Below, piece after piece: positions 9,681-19,775 of a DNA stretch of 64,000 nucleotides. A model generated the notes under the pieces. It worked only from the letters and a program-made list of their open reading frames with translations. It was not told where the DNA came from and did not search any database. Location of the stretch: the NCBI RefSeq assembly GCF_023746535.1, contig NZ_CP098747.1, positions 3,337,501 to 3,401,500 on the forward strand, in the 5' to 3' direction. The first letter of the stretch is position 1, and each line of letters opens with the position of its first letter. Source of the stretch: Sneathiella marina (GTDB taxonomy: Bacteria > Pseudomonadota > Alphaproteobacteria > Sneathiellales > Sneathiellaceae). The position numbers were made by a program, and so were the translations under genes.

Positions 9681-11945
9681 TTATAAAATAATCGAATGAT
9701 CACGGGCAAAAGACCTTAGCTGATCTCGAACAGAATGATCTCTAACATCGCATAATTTGAGAACGAAATCCCTTAATTGATCGATATCGACACTCAATGC
9801 CATTTCTTTTACAGGCCCGAGGGTTTCCGCGGACATAGAAAAATTCCGGTAGCCTAATCCCATCAAGGCCATTGCTTCGAGCGGTCTCCCGGCGATATCA
9901 CCACAAACAGACAACGGAACATTCGCTGCCGTACAATCATCGACTATTTTTCTAAGAAGTTTGAGTAAGCTCGGGCTCAGCGTATCGTATCTGTCGCTGA
10001 TTTTTGGGTTACCCCGATCCACAGCGAAAAAGAACTGCATCAGATCATTTGAGCCTACAGAAACAAAATCCACCTCATTCAATAAATGTGGCAGCTGCCA
10101 TACTATTGAAGGGACTTCGATCATCGATCCAATATTTATTTTCGCTGGTTCACTTCCGCTGCGCTTGGATTCCTTTTCTATTTCTTTCTTCAAAATTGCC
10201 TTCGCTTCAATAAACTCTGAAACTTCTGCGATCATCGGAAACATTAAGGATAACTCTCGCCCAGCGGCGGCACGAACCATGGCCCGAAGCTGACTTCTCA
10301 ATAATGCAGGACGGTCCAGACCAATACGGATAGCACGCCAACCTAGTGCAGGGTTCTCCTCCGCTTTCGTTCGCAGGTAAGGCAGAACTTTATCGCCTCC
10401 GACATCAAGCGTTCTAAATACCACTGGCTTCCCGTTTAGATTATCCAACACCTTTGAATATAACGCCGTCTGCTCGTCGACTTTTGGCATTTGTGACCGG
10501 ACCATGAACTGGAGTTCCGTTCGAAATAACCCAATTCCATCTGCGCCAGTTTCGTGAAAATGATCCACGTCTATCAAAAGACCCGCATTTATATTCAAAC
10601 TGAGCTTTACGCCATCCTTTGACGTACTGGACATATCACGAAGAGCCGCATATTTTGCCTGCCTTTCTTCGCGCAAACGTACATTCGTTGAAAATGCTTC
10701 TTGAACATCATCACCGGGTCGCAGGAAAACCTGACCATGTTCGCCATCGACAAGGATGAAATCCCCTTGTTCTATTGCTTCACCAATCTTCTCGCATTGA
10801 CCGACAACAGGTACACCCAATGCCCGAGCCACAATGGCGACATGGCTTGACCGCGTTCCTTCAGCAAGAATGACCGCTTTCAAATGTCGACGATCATAGT
10901 CCAATAGCTCCGCAGCGCCCATATTATGGGCAACAACAATTGTCGCCTGATCCAAATTCCTCCGGTCGATTACTGTATGCCCATCCAAATGAAGATAGAG
11001 ACGGTTCGCCAGATCATCCAAATCTGATAATCGGTCACGTAGATAAGGGTCGCTAATCTCTTTCATGCGTGCGCGTGTGTCGTCCTGCACACGTTTGATG
11101 GCAGCTTCAGCGGTTAAGCCTGTTCTGACCGCATCATTAAGTTTTTTCAACCAGCCCTTGTCATGCGCGAACATTTTATAGGCTTCGAATATCTCGCGGG
11201 ATTCATCGGAGAACAAGGTATTTGTAGCCGTGAGCAACGCATCTACAGATGATTGCAAAGCGCTGATTGCACTCTCAAGCCGGGACAGCTCCGAGGGAAC
11301 GTCATCAGCGATGGTTTGTAAAACCTCAATTCTCGGCTCATGCATCAGGGCAAAGCCACTTGCCAACCCTTCAGCAAGAATGCTCCCCCCGATACGATGG
11401 GGAAGCGTGGCATTTCCGGCTGTATCCGAAAATTCTGTTGCGGCCACCATCTCTTCGGAACTGACGAGCTCCGCGACAACCATGGCAACTGTTTGAAGAG
11501 CTTCGACTTCTTCTTCGGTATAGCTGCGTTGCGTACGGTTCTGAACAGCCAGCACACCGATCACACGACCACCACGAAGAACGGGCGTTCCAAGCAAGGA
11601 ATGATATTCTTCCTCACCTGTTTCAGGCCGATAGGCAAATTGCGGATGGGTTTGTGCGTCAGAAAGATTCAAAGGCCGCGCTTGCGCAGCAATATCGCCG
11701 ATCAATCCTTCGCCGACGCGCAGCCTTGTTTGATGCACAGCATCTTTTTTCAACCCTTCCGTTGCGAAAAGCTCAAGAACGTCACCTGCACGCATCAAAT
11801 AGCAGGAGCAGACTTCAGCGATCATATTGCCTGCAATTAAGCGCACAATTTCGTCAAGGCGTTGTTGCGCATCACCCCGGCCGGCCATGACCTGATGGAG
11901 TTTACGTAAAAGTAATCTCGGCGTGCTGACAGCCAAGCCGGTCAT
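9681..11945 (-). CDS. ptsP: Phosphoenolpyruvate-protein phosphotransferase PtsP (EI-Ntr)
   Basis: PtsP is enzyme I of the nitrogen phosphotransferase chain, passing phosphate from PEP to NPr and then EIIA-Ntr to regulate nitrogen and potassium metabolism. The 754-residue protein has an N-terminal GAF domain (about 15-165). The phosphohistidine domain follows with the active His368 in GTRSSHVA, then the PEP-binding barrel with GLFRTELQFM and the FFAVDRGNP segment. The start codon directly abuts the stop of the upstream flavoprotein gene (TAG then ATG), so translation is coupled. The GAF domain separates it from sugar-PTS enzyme I. Confidence 0.96.
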   Translation of the reverse strand: MTGLAVSTPRLLLRKLHQVMAGRGDAQQRLDEIVRLIAGNMIAEVCSCYLMRAGDVLELFATEGLKKDAVHQTRLRVGEGLIGDIAAQARPLNLSDAQTHPQFAYRPETGEEEYHSLLGTPVLRGGRVIGVLAVQNRTQRSYTEEEVEALQTVAMVVAELVSSEEMVAATEFSDTAGNATLPHRIGGSILAEGLASGFALMHEPRIEVLQTIADDVPSELSRLESAISALQSSVDALLTATNTLFSDESREIFEAYKMFAHDKGWLKKLNDAVRTGLTAEAAIKRVQDDTRARMKEISDPYLRDRLSDLDDLANRLYLHLDGHTVIDRRNLDQATIVVAHNMGAAELLDYDRRHLKAVILAEGTRSSHVAIVARALGVPVVGQCEKIGEAIEQGDFILVDGEHGQVFLRPGDDVQEAFSTNVRLREERQAKYAALRDMSSTSKDGVKLSLNINAGLLIDVDHFHETGADGIGLFRTELQFMVRSQMPKVDEQTALYSKVLDNLNGKPVVFRTLDVGGDKVLPYLRTKAEENPALGWRAIRIGLDRPALLRSQLRAMVRAAAGRELSLMFPMIAEVSEFIEAKAILKKEIEKESKRSGSEPAKINIGSMIEVPSIVWQLPHLLNEVDFVSVGSNDLMQFFFAVDRGNPKISDRYDTLSPSLLKLLRKIVDDCTAANVPLSVCGDIAGRPLEAMALMGLGYRNFSMSAETLGPVKEMALSVDIDQLRDFVLKLCDVRDHSVRDQLRSFARDHSIIL

Positions 11946-12989
11946 CTACGGGGCGCTCCTCTGGGCTCCATTTTCCGCGAAAGCTTCAGCGGCCTGATCG
12001 ACAAGTTCTTGCAAAATATCTGCAGTTGGTTGTTCTGATTTGACCATCCCGACACTTTGGCCCGCCATTACAGAGCCGAATTCGACATCTCCGTCAATCA
12101 CAGCTCGCCGCAAAGCTCCAGCCCAAAAATGCTCTATTTCAAGCTGAGCAGTATCAAAATCCATTTCACCCGCTTTATATTTAGCAATCACTTCATGCTG
12201 GGTTTCGATGAATTTCTTACCGCCCTCATTATTTAATGCGCGCACAGGAATAACCGGGAATTGTGGATCTACCTGAACAGTTGTCACCGCGTCCCTGGCA
12301 TTGGCGCGAATAAATGATTTTTTAAAGTCCGGATGCGCAATGGACTCATTCGCACAGACAAAGCGCGTGCCAACCTGACAGCCAGAGGCGCCCATTCTCA
12401 AATAAGCGCTAATTGCCTTCCCGCTACCAATACCGCCCGCGACAAATACAGGGACGTCAGAAATAAACGGGAGAATTTCCTGCGCCAATACACTCGTCGA
12501 GACGGGGCCAATATGACCTCCTGCTTCCATCCCTTCGATAACCAGGGCATCTGCCCCTGTGCGGACGAGTTTTTTAGCCAGGGCAAGAATAGGCGCGAAG
12601 CAAACAGTTTTAGCGCCACCGCCCTTGATTTTATTTATGGTATCTTTTGTGGGAACTCCGCCCGCCAACACAACATGTCTAACATTATTTTCCAAGCAAA
12701 CATCTACCAGCAAGTCGAGTTGCGGATGCATGGTTATGAGATTCACGCCAAATGGCTTCACAGTCAATTCCTGCGTAGCCTTAATTTCAGTATCCAGCAA
12801 TTCAGGTGTCATTGCACCACAGGCAATTACACCAAATCCACCAGCATTCGAAATGGCTGCGACCAAATTACGCTCCGAGACCCAAGACATCGCGCCACCC
12901 ATAATGGCGTAGTCTGTACCGAGAAAATCGCATCCGCGCTTCCAGGCAGCATCCAGATCGTGAAATCCATTAGTCAATTCTGTATTCAT
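11946..12989 (-). CDS. NAD(P)H-dependent flavin oxidoreductase / nitronate monooxygenase family
   Basis: The 347-residue product belongs to the FMN-binding TIM-barrel family of 2-nitropropane dioxygenases and enoyl reductases (FabK-like). Visible features are the N-terminal MGGAMSWVSERNLVAAISNAG stretch, the EGMEAGGHIG motif and the VAGGIGSGKAI phosphate-binding motif. The true substrate cannot be read from sequence. The start is set at the ATG at 12989, one base after the lysC stop, because a longer frame to 13067 would overlap lysC by 77 bases. The gene is sandwiched between lysC and ptsP with almost no spacing, so the three form one operon. Confidence 0.85.
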   Translation of the reverse strand: MNTELTNGFHDLDAAWKRGCDFLGTDYAIMGGAMSWVSERNLVAAISNAGGFGVIACGAMTPELLDTEIKATQELTVKPFGVNLITMHPQLDLLVDVCLENNVRHVVLAGGVPTKDTINKIKGGGAKTVCFAPILALAKKLVRTGADALVIEGMEAGGHIGPVSTSVLAQEILPFISDVPVFVAGGIGSGKAISAYLRMGASGCQVGTRFVCANESIAHPDFKKSFIRANARDAVTTVQVDPQFPVIPVRALNNEGGKKFIETQHEVIAKYKAGEMDFDTAQLEIEHFWAGALRRAVIDGDVEFGSVMAGQSVGMVKSEQPTADILQELVDQAAEAFAENGAQRSAP

Positions 12990-12990
12990 T

Positions 12991-14211
12991 TTATGGTGCA
13001 TCCAACTCAAAGGCACTATGCAGGGTTCTGACAGCAAGTTCGGTATATTCTTCTGCAAGCAATACACTTACCTTGATTTCAGACGTCGATATCACTTGAA
13101 TATTAATGCCTTTCTCGGCCAATGCTGCGAACATCGTCTGTGCAACACCCGCATGGCTTCGCATACCCATCCCAACTATAGACACTTTAACAACATTTGG
13201 ATCGGGGACAATGGCCTTACAGTTCACATCTTCTTTCAGTTTGTCGAGCACATCCATCGCACGATCGATGTCCATACGGCCAACCGTGAAGGTCATATCC
13301 GTTGCCTTGCCATCTTCCGATACATTCTGAACTATCATGTCCACATTTACATGAGCGTCTGCAAGAGCGCCGAAAACAAGGGCTGCAACACCTGGCTTAT
13401 CCGCCACCTGCTGTAAAGTTACCTTGGCTTCGTCACGCGTATAGGTGACACCGCTAACCACTTGATGTTCCAAAATATCGTCCTCATCTACTACCATTGT
13501 TCCTGGCAGATCTTCAAAACTCGACAGTACCTGTAGTTTTACACGATGCTTCATTGCCATTTCGACAGATCGCGTCTGCAGGACCTTCGCACCGAGAGAG
13601 GCAAGCTCGAGCATCTCCTCATAGGTAATTTTATCAAGTTTCGCTGCTTTTGTCGCGATCCTTGGGTCGGCCGTATATATTCCATCCACATCTGTATAGA
13701 TATCACAGCGATCAGCCTTCAAGGCTGCGGCAAGCGCGACAGCCGATGTGTCAGACCCGCCACGCCCCAGCGTCGTTATCCGGTTGTCTTCGCCAATCCC
13801 TTGAAAGCCAGCGCAGACCGCCACTTGGTTGTCCGCAAACCGTTTGATGATTTCTTCGCATTGAATATCTTCAATGCGAGCAGCCCCATGAATTGAATTG
13901 GTAAGAACCGGAACCTGCCATCCTAGCCAGGAACGTGCAGAAACCCCTAATCCCTGCAATGCCAAAGATAAAAGTCCGATGGTCACCTGTTCGCCGCTGG
14001 AAACGACAACATCATACTCACGAGCATCATGTATCGATGACACATCGGATACAAGATCAATCAGGCGATTTGTATCACCCGACATTGCAGATACGACAAC
14101 AGCAACATCATTCCCAGCGTCAACTTCGCGTTTCACTTTTTGGGCAACATTCTTAATCCGCTCGACTGTGCCGACAGATGTTCCGCCAAACTTCATTACC
14201 AGCCGCGCCAT
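12991..14211 (-). CDS. lysC: Aspartate kinase
   Basis: LysC phosphorylates aspartate in the first step of lysine, threonine, methionine and diaminopimelate synthesis. The 406-residue protein has the kinase motif KFGGTSVGT (8-16), the [13 protein letters not shown] segment and two C-terminal ACT domains (about 265-400) that normally give feedback control by lysine or threonine. Length and domain order are typical of a monofunctional enzyme. It is the first gene of the lysC-flavoprotein-ptsP operon and is divergent from ubiG, an arrangement common in Alphaproteobacteria. Confidence 0.96.
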   Translation of the reverse strand: MARLVMKFGGTSVGTVERIKNVAQKVKREVDAGNDVAVVVSAMSGDTNRLIDLVSDVSSIHDAREYDVVVSSGEQVTIGLLSLALQGLGVSARSWLGWQVPVLTNSIHGAARIEDIQCEEIIKRFADNQVAVCAGFQGIGEDNRITTLGRGGSDTSAVALAAALKADRCDIYTDVDGIYTADPRIATKAAKLDKITYEEMLELASLGAKVLQTRSVEMAMKHRVKLQVLSSFEDLPGTMVVDEDDILEHQVVSGVTYTRDEAKVTLQQVADKPGVAALVFGALADAHVNVDMIVQNVSEDGKATDMTFTVGRMDIDRAMDVLDKLKEDVNCKAIVPDPNVVKVSIVGMGMRSHAGVAQTMFAALAEKGINIQVISTSEIKVSVLLAEEYTELAVRTLHSAFELDAP

Positions 14212-14395
14212 GGCCGTCTACCCTTCCCCTTACCATCACGGCAAAGGCATAAAAATTCGTCTAAAAAACTTAACCGTACACTTCGGTTCCAAAGGAGCGT
14301 ATACATATACTTATCAGGGCTTGCGGGGCAAGCTTTGCAGCAATTTTATTGCATATTACTTGGCTTTTTCGATCATTCTTCAAAATGAGGTATCT

Positions 14396-15157
14396 ATGAG
14401 CGGCCCGTCACAAGCAAAATCAGTAGATCCGGCAGAGATTGCAAATTTTTCGGCGATGGCCGATGAATGGTGGGATGAAACGGGTAAATTTAAGCCGCTT
14501 CACAAATTCAATCCGATTCGGATTGGATATGTCCGGGATCAGATTATCGATCATTTCGGACTGAAAACTGGCAACACAATAACGAAACTCAAACCTTTCA
14601 AAGGCCTGCGAATTCTGGACATCGGTTGCGGTGGTGGATTGCTTTCTGAGCCTATGGCACGGCTAGGTGCCGATATGGTAAGTGCCGATGCAGCCGAAAA
14701 AAACATCCAGATCGCCAGCCTCCATGCGGAAAAAATGGGCCTGGAAATCGATTATCGCCACACAACAGCAGAAAGCCTGGCAGACGCGGGAGAAAAATTC
14801 GACGTTGTCCTCAATATGGAGGTAATTGAACATGTTGCTGACGTTGACGGATTTGTCGAAGCCTGCTGCAATCTCCTGTCACCCGGCGGCATAATGTTTG
14901 TAGCGACGTTAAACAGGACGCCTAAAAGCTATGCTTTGGCAATCATTGGTGCAGAATATATACTACGCTGGCTACCCAAGGGTACTCATAACTGGAAGAA
15001 GTTTCTCAAGCCGTCTGAGGTATCACGCTGTTTGCGCAACGAAGGGCTGTTAGTTAAGGATCTTGCCGGAGCCACGTATAATCCGTTTGAAGATCGGTGG
15101 CATTTAAGCAAAGACCTCAGTGTTAATTATCTTTTGACATCGACGAAACCGAAGTAA
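14396..15157 (+). CDS. ubiG: Ubiquinone biosynthesis O-methyltransferase UbiG
   Basis: UbiG carries out both O-methylation steps of ubiquinone synthesis. The 253-residue product has the SAM motif LDIGCGGG (74-81) and the family signatures [25 protein letters not shown] near the N-terminus and MEVIEHV in the middle. The ATG at 14396 is preceded by GAGG at 5 bases and gives the normal family length. A frame extension to 13898 runs back through lysC and is rejected. The 184-base gap to lysC must hold both divergent promoters; I see no strong consensus there. Confidence 0.95.
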   Translation: MSGPSQAKSVDPAEIANFSAMADEWWDETGKFKPLHKFNPIRIGYVRDQIIDHFGLKTGNTITKLKPFKGLRILDIGCGGGLLSEPMARLGADMVSADAAEKNIQIASLHAEKMGLEIDYRHTTAESLADAGEKFDVVLNMEVIEHVADVDGFVEACCNLLSPGGIMFVATLNRTPKSYALAIIGAEYILRWLPKGTHNWKKFLKPSEVSRCLRNEGLLVKDLAGATYNPFEDRWHLSKDLSVNYLLTSTKPK

Positions 15158-15173
15158 ATCTCTCAATACATAA

Positions 15174-15203
15174 TTGACCAATGTGCCGTTCATGATTTAT
15201 CTG
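15174..15203 (+). promoter_or_regulatory. Possible sigma-70 promoter of argJ
   Basis: TTGACC at 15174-15179 and TATCTG at 15198-15203 are separated by 18 bases and end 29 bases before the argJ ATG. The match is only fair; ubiG read-through is also possible because ubiG has no visible terminator. Confidence 0.35.
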
Positions 15204-15232
15204 GACAATATGTTTGTCGAAAGAAACTTGAT

Positions 15233-16465
15233 ATGGCCTTGAAAAAATCTCCGTTAGCTCCGCTTTCTTTTCCGGTTTTTCCTGAAGTAAATGGTGTGCG
15301 TTTTGCGACCGGTCATACAGGTATGAAATACAAAGACCGAGATGATCTTTTGCTGGTAGAATTGTCTCCCGGAACTACGGTAGCAGGGGTCTTTACTAAA
15401 AATGCAATGCCAGGCGCTCCGGTAGACTGGGGTCGCAAGATCTTGCCAAACGGCGTTGCACGTGGACTTGTGGTGAATGCGGGGATTGCAAATGTTTTTA
15501 CGGGATCTGCTGGAAAAACAACAGTCGAGGAAACGGCTAAAACTGCTGGCAAGTTACTAAATGCCAACAGCAATGAAATATATATAGCATCTACCGGGGT
15601 GATCGGCGATCCGGTTCCAACTGAAAAAATTACTGAACTGCTGCCCGAACTTCGAGAAAATCTCTCTGCCGGCAACGGACAGAAAGCCGCGGCGTCCATT
15701 CTGACGACGGACACCTTCGCAAAAGGGGCGGTATCAAGCGGCAAAATTCAAGGAAAAGACGTGACCATAACCGGGTTCGCCAAGGGCTCCGGCATGATCG
15801 CCCCGGATATGGCGACGATGCTTGCTTTTATTTTCACGGATGCTGCTATTCCGGCTCCAATCCTTCAACAATTATTATTGGAAATCAATGAAAACAGCTT
15901 CAACTGTGTAACAGTTGATAGCGACACCTCTACAAGCGATACAGTCTTGTTGTTTGCAACGGGTGCGGCGGAAAACGCGCCTCCTGTAACAGCCGATGAC
16001 GAAATGTTAAGTGACTTTATACGGGCCCTTTATGATGTTATGTCAGATTTGGCACAGCAAGTGGCCCGAGACGGGGAAGGCGCAAGTAAATTTATCACCA
16101 TAAAGGTTACAGGAGCGACCTCGGACGCCTCCGCCAAGAAAATCGCCCTGGCTATTGCCAACTCACCTCTCGTCAAAACCGCCATTGCAGGAGAAGATGC
16201 AAACTGGGGACGTGTCATAATGGCTGTTGGAAAGTCTGGTGAAAGGGCTGACAGAGATAAAATGCGCCTGATGATTGGTGGCATTCTGATAGCGCAAAAT
16301 GGCCACCGGTACCCAGACTATAATGAGGAACAACTCACACCTCATATGAAAGGTCGAGAAATTGTCATAAATGTGGATGTCGCGGTTGGAGACGGGTCGG
16401 CCTTTGCCTGGACCTGTGATCTTACGCACGGATATATTGACATTAACGCTGATTACCGAAGCTAA
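15233..16465 (+). CDS. argJ: Bifunctional ornithine acetyltransferase / N-acetylglutamate synthase ArgJ
   Basis: ArgJ transfers acetyl from N-acetylornithine to glutamate in the cyclic arginine pathway, and in bifunctional forms also uses acetyl-CoA. The 410-residue precursor should cleave itself between Ala194 and Thr195 in the KGSGMIAPDMATML segment, making Thr195 the N-terminal nucleophile of the beta chain. Oxyanion-hole residues lie in the STGVIG segment (120-125). Mono- versus bifunctional activity cannot be settled from sequence. mutT follows after 8 bases, an alphaproteobacterial pairing. Confidence 0.95.
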   Translation: MALKKSPLAPLSFPVFPEVNGVRFATGHTGMKYKDRDDLLLVELSPGTTVAGVFTKNAMPGAPVDWGRKILPNGVARGLVVNAGIANVFTGSAGKTTVEETAKTAGKLLNANSNEIYIASTGVIGDPVPTEKITELLPELRENLSAGNGQKAAASILTTDTFAKGAVSSGKIQGKDVTITGFAKGSGMIAPDMATMLAFIFTDAAIPAPILQQLLLEINENSFNCVTVDSDTSTSDTVLLFATGAAENAPPVTADDEMLSDFIRALYDVMSDLAQQVARDGEGASKFITIKVTGATSDASAKKIALAIANSPLVKTAIAGEDANWGRVIMAVGKSGERADRDKMRLMIGGILIAQNGHRYPDYNEEQLTPHMKGREIVINVDVAVGDGSAFAWTCDLTHGYIDINADYRS

Positions 16466-16473
16466 CCTAAGTA

Positions 16474-16881
16474 ATGACCGACCTTCCCACTTTACTGGTT
16501 GTCGCTGTTGCACTTGTTGACGACGACAATCGCGTTCTCATAGCTCAACGCCCCAAGGGTAAAAGCATGGCCGGTTTATGGGAATTTCCCGGCGGAAAAG
16601 TCGAGCCTGGAGAAACTCCTGAATTCGCGTTGATCCGCGAGTTAAAGGAAGAGCTGGCTATCGATGTGACAGAAGCCTGCCTGGCTCCCTTCACCTTTGC
16701 CAGCCACAGTTATGATAAATTTCACCTGCTCATGCCCCTTTTTGTCTGCCGGCGCTGGCATGGAACACCCAGACCGACAGAAGGCCAAACGTTAAAATGG
16801 GTGCGTGCGGTCCGGCTTAGTGATTACGAAATGCCGCCAGCAGATGTACCTCTGGTCGCCATGTTGAGAGATTTGCTCTAG
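16474..16881 (+). CDS. mutT: 8-oxo-dGTP diphosphatase, MutT-type Nudix hydrolase
   Basis: The 135-residue protein carries a complete Nudix box: Gly41, Glu47, Arg55-Glu56-Leu57 and Glu59-Glu60. The preceding GLWEFPGGK segment is typical of MutT enzymes that remove oxidised dGTP from the nucleotide pool and prevent A-to-C transversions. There is no C-terminal thiamine-synthase-like domain of the kind found in some MutT fusions. It overlaps nothing, follows argJ by 8 bases and probably shares its transcript. Confidence 0.92.
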   Translation: MTDLPTLLVVAVALVDDDNRVLIAQRPKGKSMAGLWEFPGGKVEPGETPEFALIRELKEELAIDVTEACLAPFTFASHSYDKFHLLMPLFVCRRWHGTPRPTEGQTLKWVRAVRLSDYEMPPADVPLVAMLRDLL

Positions 16882-16977
16882 TTTTCCCATCTGCCAGACT
16901 TGCGACTTTCCATACGCTAATTTAACCTATTGGATGTAGACATAAGGCTTATTTTCTATGTGGTGGGGTATTATCCG

Positions 16978-17544
16978 ATGGTCACACTATTGGTTATATT
17001 AGGGATATTTGTTGCAGTAATCATGTATGTTATTGCAACATATAACAAATTTGTAAGCCTGCGTGAGCGCGTAAAAGAAGCCTGGAGTGGCATAGATGTA
17101 CAGATGAAACGTCGATATGACCTCATCCCAAATCTAGTAGAAACTGTCAAAGGTTACGCGAAACATGAAGCCGAAACCTTCGAAACGGTTACCCGAGCCA
17201 GAAGTGAGGCTATGGCCAACCAGGGCACGCCGGAACAGCAGGCCGCGAGTGAAAATTTTCTAAACGGAGCCCTAAAGTCGTTATTTGCCTTATCGGAAGA
17301 TTATCCCGAGTTAAAAGCAAACGAAAATTTCATCGGATTGCAGGAGGATTTGTCGGAAATCGAAGATAATATTCAATCGGCAAGACGTTACTATAACGGC
17401 GTTGTTCGAGATAATAATACGAAAGTGGATCAATTCCCCAGCAACTTAATCGCCCGCTGGTTCGCTTTCATCAAAGCAGAGTTTTTCGAACTTTCCGAAG
17501 ACGAAGATGCTGCACGTCATCCTGTAAAAGTCAGTTTCGACTGA
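16978..17544 (+). CDS. LemA family protein
   Basis: LemA proteins are small membrane-anchored helical-bundle proteins of uncertain function, often paired with TPM or DUF2207 proteins. The 188-residue product has an N-terminal membrane helix (about residues 1-22). The family signature follows: YNKFVSLRERVKEAWSGIDV and MKRRYDLIPNLVETVKGYA. The ATG at 16978 gives the usual family start and has GGTGGGG about 9 bases upstream; a TTG at 16930 would add 16 residues. The DUF2207 gene follows after 37 bases. Confidence 0.92.
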   Translation: MVTLLVILGIFVAVIMYVIATYNKFVSLRERVKEAWSGIDVQMKRRYDLIPNLVETVKGYAKHEAETFETVTRARSEAMANQGTPEQQAASENFLNGALKSLFALSEDYPELKANENFIGLQEDLSEIEDNIQSARRYYNGVVRDNNTKVDQFPSNLIARWFAFIKAEFFELSEDEDAARHPVKVSFD

Positions 17545-17581
17545 CCTTAATTTGCCTGAATATCAGTTCGAATATATCACC

Positions 17582-19540
17582 ATGAATATGGACATCACTC
17601 AAAAGGTAAGGCGAAACCGCGTCAAAAAGCAGATCTTCAGCTTATTCGTAATTTTTTCCGGCTTGTGGCTGTTGGGCAGCAATCCCGCCTACGCCCGTGA
17701 GGTTATTCAAAATTTCGAAAGCGATATCTGGGTACATTCTGATTCTACCCTGACTGTCCGTGAAGCCATTACAGTTTATGCAGAAGGACGTCAGATAAAG
17801 CGCGGCATATATCGGGATTTCCCAACTAACTATAAAGACCGTTATGGCAATTCAGTCCGGGTGGGTTTTACGGTCGAAAAGGTCATGCGTGACGGCACTG
17901 AGGAACCTTTTCATACCGTCCAGCAAGGTAACGGCATTCGTGTCTATATCGGTGACAAGAATGTTCAAATCCCCAAAGGCAAACATAAGTATGTCCTGAA
18001 ATATAAAACCAGTCGGCAGATTGGATTCTTCGAGAATTTTGATGAGCTCTATTATAACATAACCGGCAATGGGTGGGCTTTCGAAATAGAAAGGGCCAGT
18101 GGTCGAATACATCTTCCCTCTGGTGCCGAAGTTCTAAAGGCGAGCGCTTACACCGGATACCAAGGAGAAGCCGGCAGCAACTATTCCCGGCGGAATTATA
18201 CAGATGGGGTCGCCTTTCACACCACTCAGCCCCTGGCGCCACAACAGGGTTTGACAATTGCCGTTTCATGGCCTGTCGGCTTCGTTGAAAAACCAACAGA
18301 AGTAGAGCAGGCGACTTTTTTCTTGAAAGACAATGCTGTCCTGTTCACCGGAATAGTCGGTGTTCTCGTTCTTTTTCTCTATTACATATTTGTCTGGTTT
18401 CGTGTTGGTAAAGATCCGGCGCCGGGCACAATAATTCCCCTGTTCGAACCGCCTTCCGGCTATTCACCTGCAGCCACACGCTACATAATGCGCTCTGGTT
18501 TTGATAATAAGGTCTTTGCCGCAGCCATCGTTAGTATGGCTGTGAAAGGCTACCTGGAAATAGAGGAGGATGACAAGGGAGTATATACGTTAATCAAGGC
18601 AGATTACCGGCAAAAACTGTCCCCTGGCGAGAAATCAGTGGCACGCTCCTTGTTTCCAAACAGACGCCTGAGCATAAAATTGAAACAAGGCAATCACCGG
18701 ACGCTGCAAAGCGCTAAAAGCGGCTTGAAATCCTGGTTACGGACAGAGTTTGAAACCATCTATTTTAAGAATAATACGGCGTATTTCGTCCCCGGAGTTG
18801 CTATTTCTGCTGTTGTTTTTGGCGCGATGATTGCGACTTCACGCGATCCCGCCCCCATGGCGTTTATCGCCCTGTGGCTGAGTATCTGGACGATCGCAAT
18901 CTACTTTCTTCTCCGAAGGAGCTGGCGCGCATGGCAGGCGGTTCTGGCGGGCGGAGGCACAAAAACCCTGATCGCAGCGATCGTGTCTTCTGTTTTTGCC
19001 ATACCATTTGTCGTTGGGGAATTTGTAGGTTTATCAATTTTTGTCGGTATTTCTTCTCCATTCGCAGCTGCTTTATTTGCTGTGCTTCAACTGATAAATA
19101 TTTCATTCTATCACTTGCTGAAAGCACCGACACAGCTTGGCCGCAAGATGATGGACAAATTTGCCGGTTTCTCAGAATTTTTATCTGTAGCGGAAAAAGA
19201 CCGAATGAATTTTGCGAATCCGCCAGAAAGAACACCTGAATTGTTTGAAAAGTTTTTACCCTATGCGTTGGCATTAGGTGTAGAGCAGGCCTGGAGCGAA
19301 CAATTTTCGGATAAACTTCAGATATCCGCGGAAGGGCCCTGGAGCAGAGAATATAAACCGAATTGGTATCGAGGGCGCCACTTCAATACCGGAAATCTTA
19401 CTGGATTTTCCTCTTCTTTATCCAACGGATTTACCTCCGCGATTTCTTCTGCTTCCACCTCGCCTGGTAGTTCCAGTGGGTCGTCTGGAGGAGGGTCATC
19501 CGGCGGTGGCGGTGGCGGAGGAGGCGGTGGCGGCTGGTAA
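17582..19540 (+). CDS. DUF2207 membrane protein with glycine-rich tail
   Basis: The 652-residue protein has a signal peptide ending near AYA (about residue 40 from this start), then an extracytoplasmic DUF2207 beta-rich domain. A membrane helix follows near residues 255-275. The cytoplasmic part leads to several further membrane segments (about 400-510). It ends in an unusual Ser/Gly tail of SSGGG repeats, a run of glycines and a final Trp. Such tails are typical of DUF2207 and TPM proteins that travel with LemA. The ATG at 17582 is preferred over a TTG at 17552. The function is unknown; a shared envelope role with LemA is inferred. Confidence 0.88.
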   Translation: MNMDITQKVRRNRVKKQIFSLFVIFSGLWLLGSNPAYAREVIQNFESDIWVHSDSTLTVREAITVYAEGRQIKRGIYRDFPTNYKDRYGNSVRVGFTVEKVMRDGTEEPFHTVQQGNGIRVYIGDKNVQIPKGKHKYVLKYKTSRQIGFFENFDELYYNITGNGWAFEIERASGRIHLPSGAEVLKASAYTGYQGEAGSNYSRRNYTDGVAFHTTQPLAPQQGLTIAVSWPVGFVEKPTEVEQATFFLKDNAVLFTGIVGVLVLFLYYIFVWFRVGKDPAPGTIIPLFEPPSGYSPAATRYIMRSGFDNKVFAAAIVSMAVKGYLEIEEDDKGVYTLIKADYRQKLSPGEKSVARSLFPNRRLSIKLKQGNHRTLQSAKSGLKSWLRTEFETIYFKNNTAYFVPGVAISAVVFGAMIATSRDPAPMAFIALWLSIWTIAIYFLLRRSWRAWQAVLAGGGTKTLIAAIVSSVFAIPFVVGEFVGLSIFVGISSPFAAALFAVLQLINISFYHLLKAPTQLGRKMMDKFAGFSEFLSVAEKDRMNFANPPERTPELFEKFLPYALALGVEQAWSEQFSDKLQISAEGPWSREYKPNWYRGRHFNTGNLTGFSSSLSNGFTSAISSASTSPGSSSGSSGGGSSGGGGGGGGGGGW

Positions 19541-19589
19541 AATTCGACCGAAGTCTCTATCAGCACCGCGTTCAGAACTGTAAATTGAA

Positions 19590-19628
19590 GGCTGGCAAGC
19601 GGATTTTCTCCTCATCCACTTGCCAGCC
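19590..19628. repeat. Strong inverted repeat between convergent genes
   Basis: GGCTGGCAAG at 19590-19599 pairs perfectly with CTTGCCAGCC at 19619-19628, and three more pairs (GGA/TCC) form inside after one mismatch. It lies 50 bases past the DUF2207 stop and before the convergent MarR gene. No T tract follows on either strand, so it may be a Rho-assisted or stabilising 3' structure. The rest of 19541-19775 shows nothing recognisable. Confidence 0.55.
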
Positions 19629-19775
19629 AAGAAACCTATTTCCCCCAAAAACTTGCTTTGAGAACAAATGGTGAGAAAGGTACCAGCTAACTCATATTTG
19701 TTAGGCCTACTATTCAAGACTAACAATTTTTGTTTCTGTGGCAAGAAAAATAGCTGCCAACTGTGGTTACAATTT

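Noticed and set aside
12990-13067. Longer N-terminus of the nitronate monooxygenase-like protein
   Set aside because: It would overlap lysC by 77 bases; the ATG one base after the lysC stop gives the conserved family start.
13898-14395. Upstream extension of the ubiG frame by 166 codons
   Set aside because: It overlaps the coding region of lysC on the other strand, and the ATG at 14396 has a good ribosome-binding site and the normal family start.
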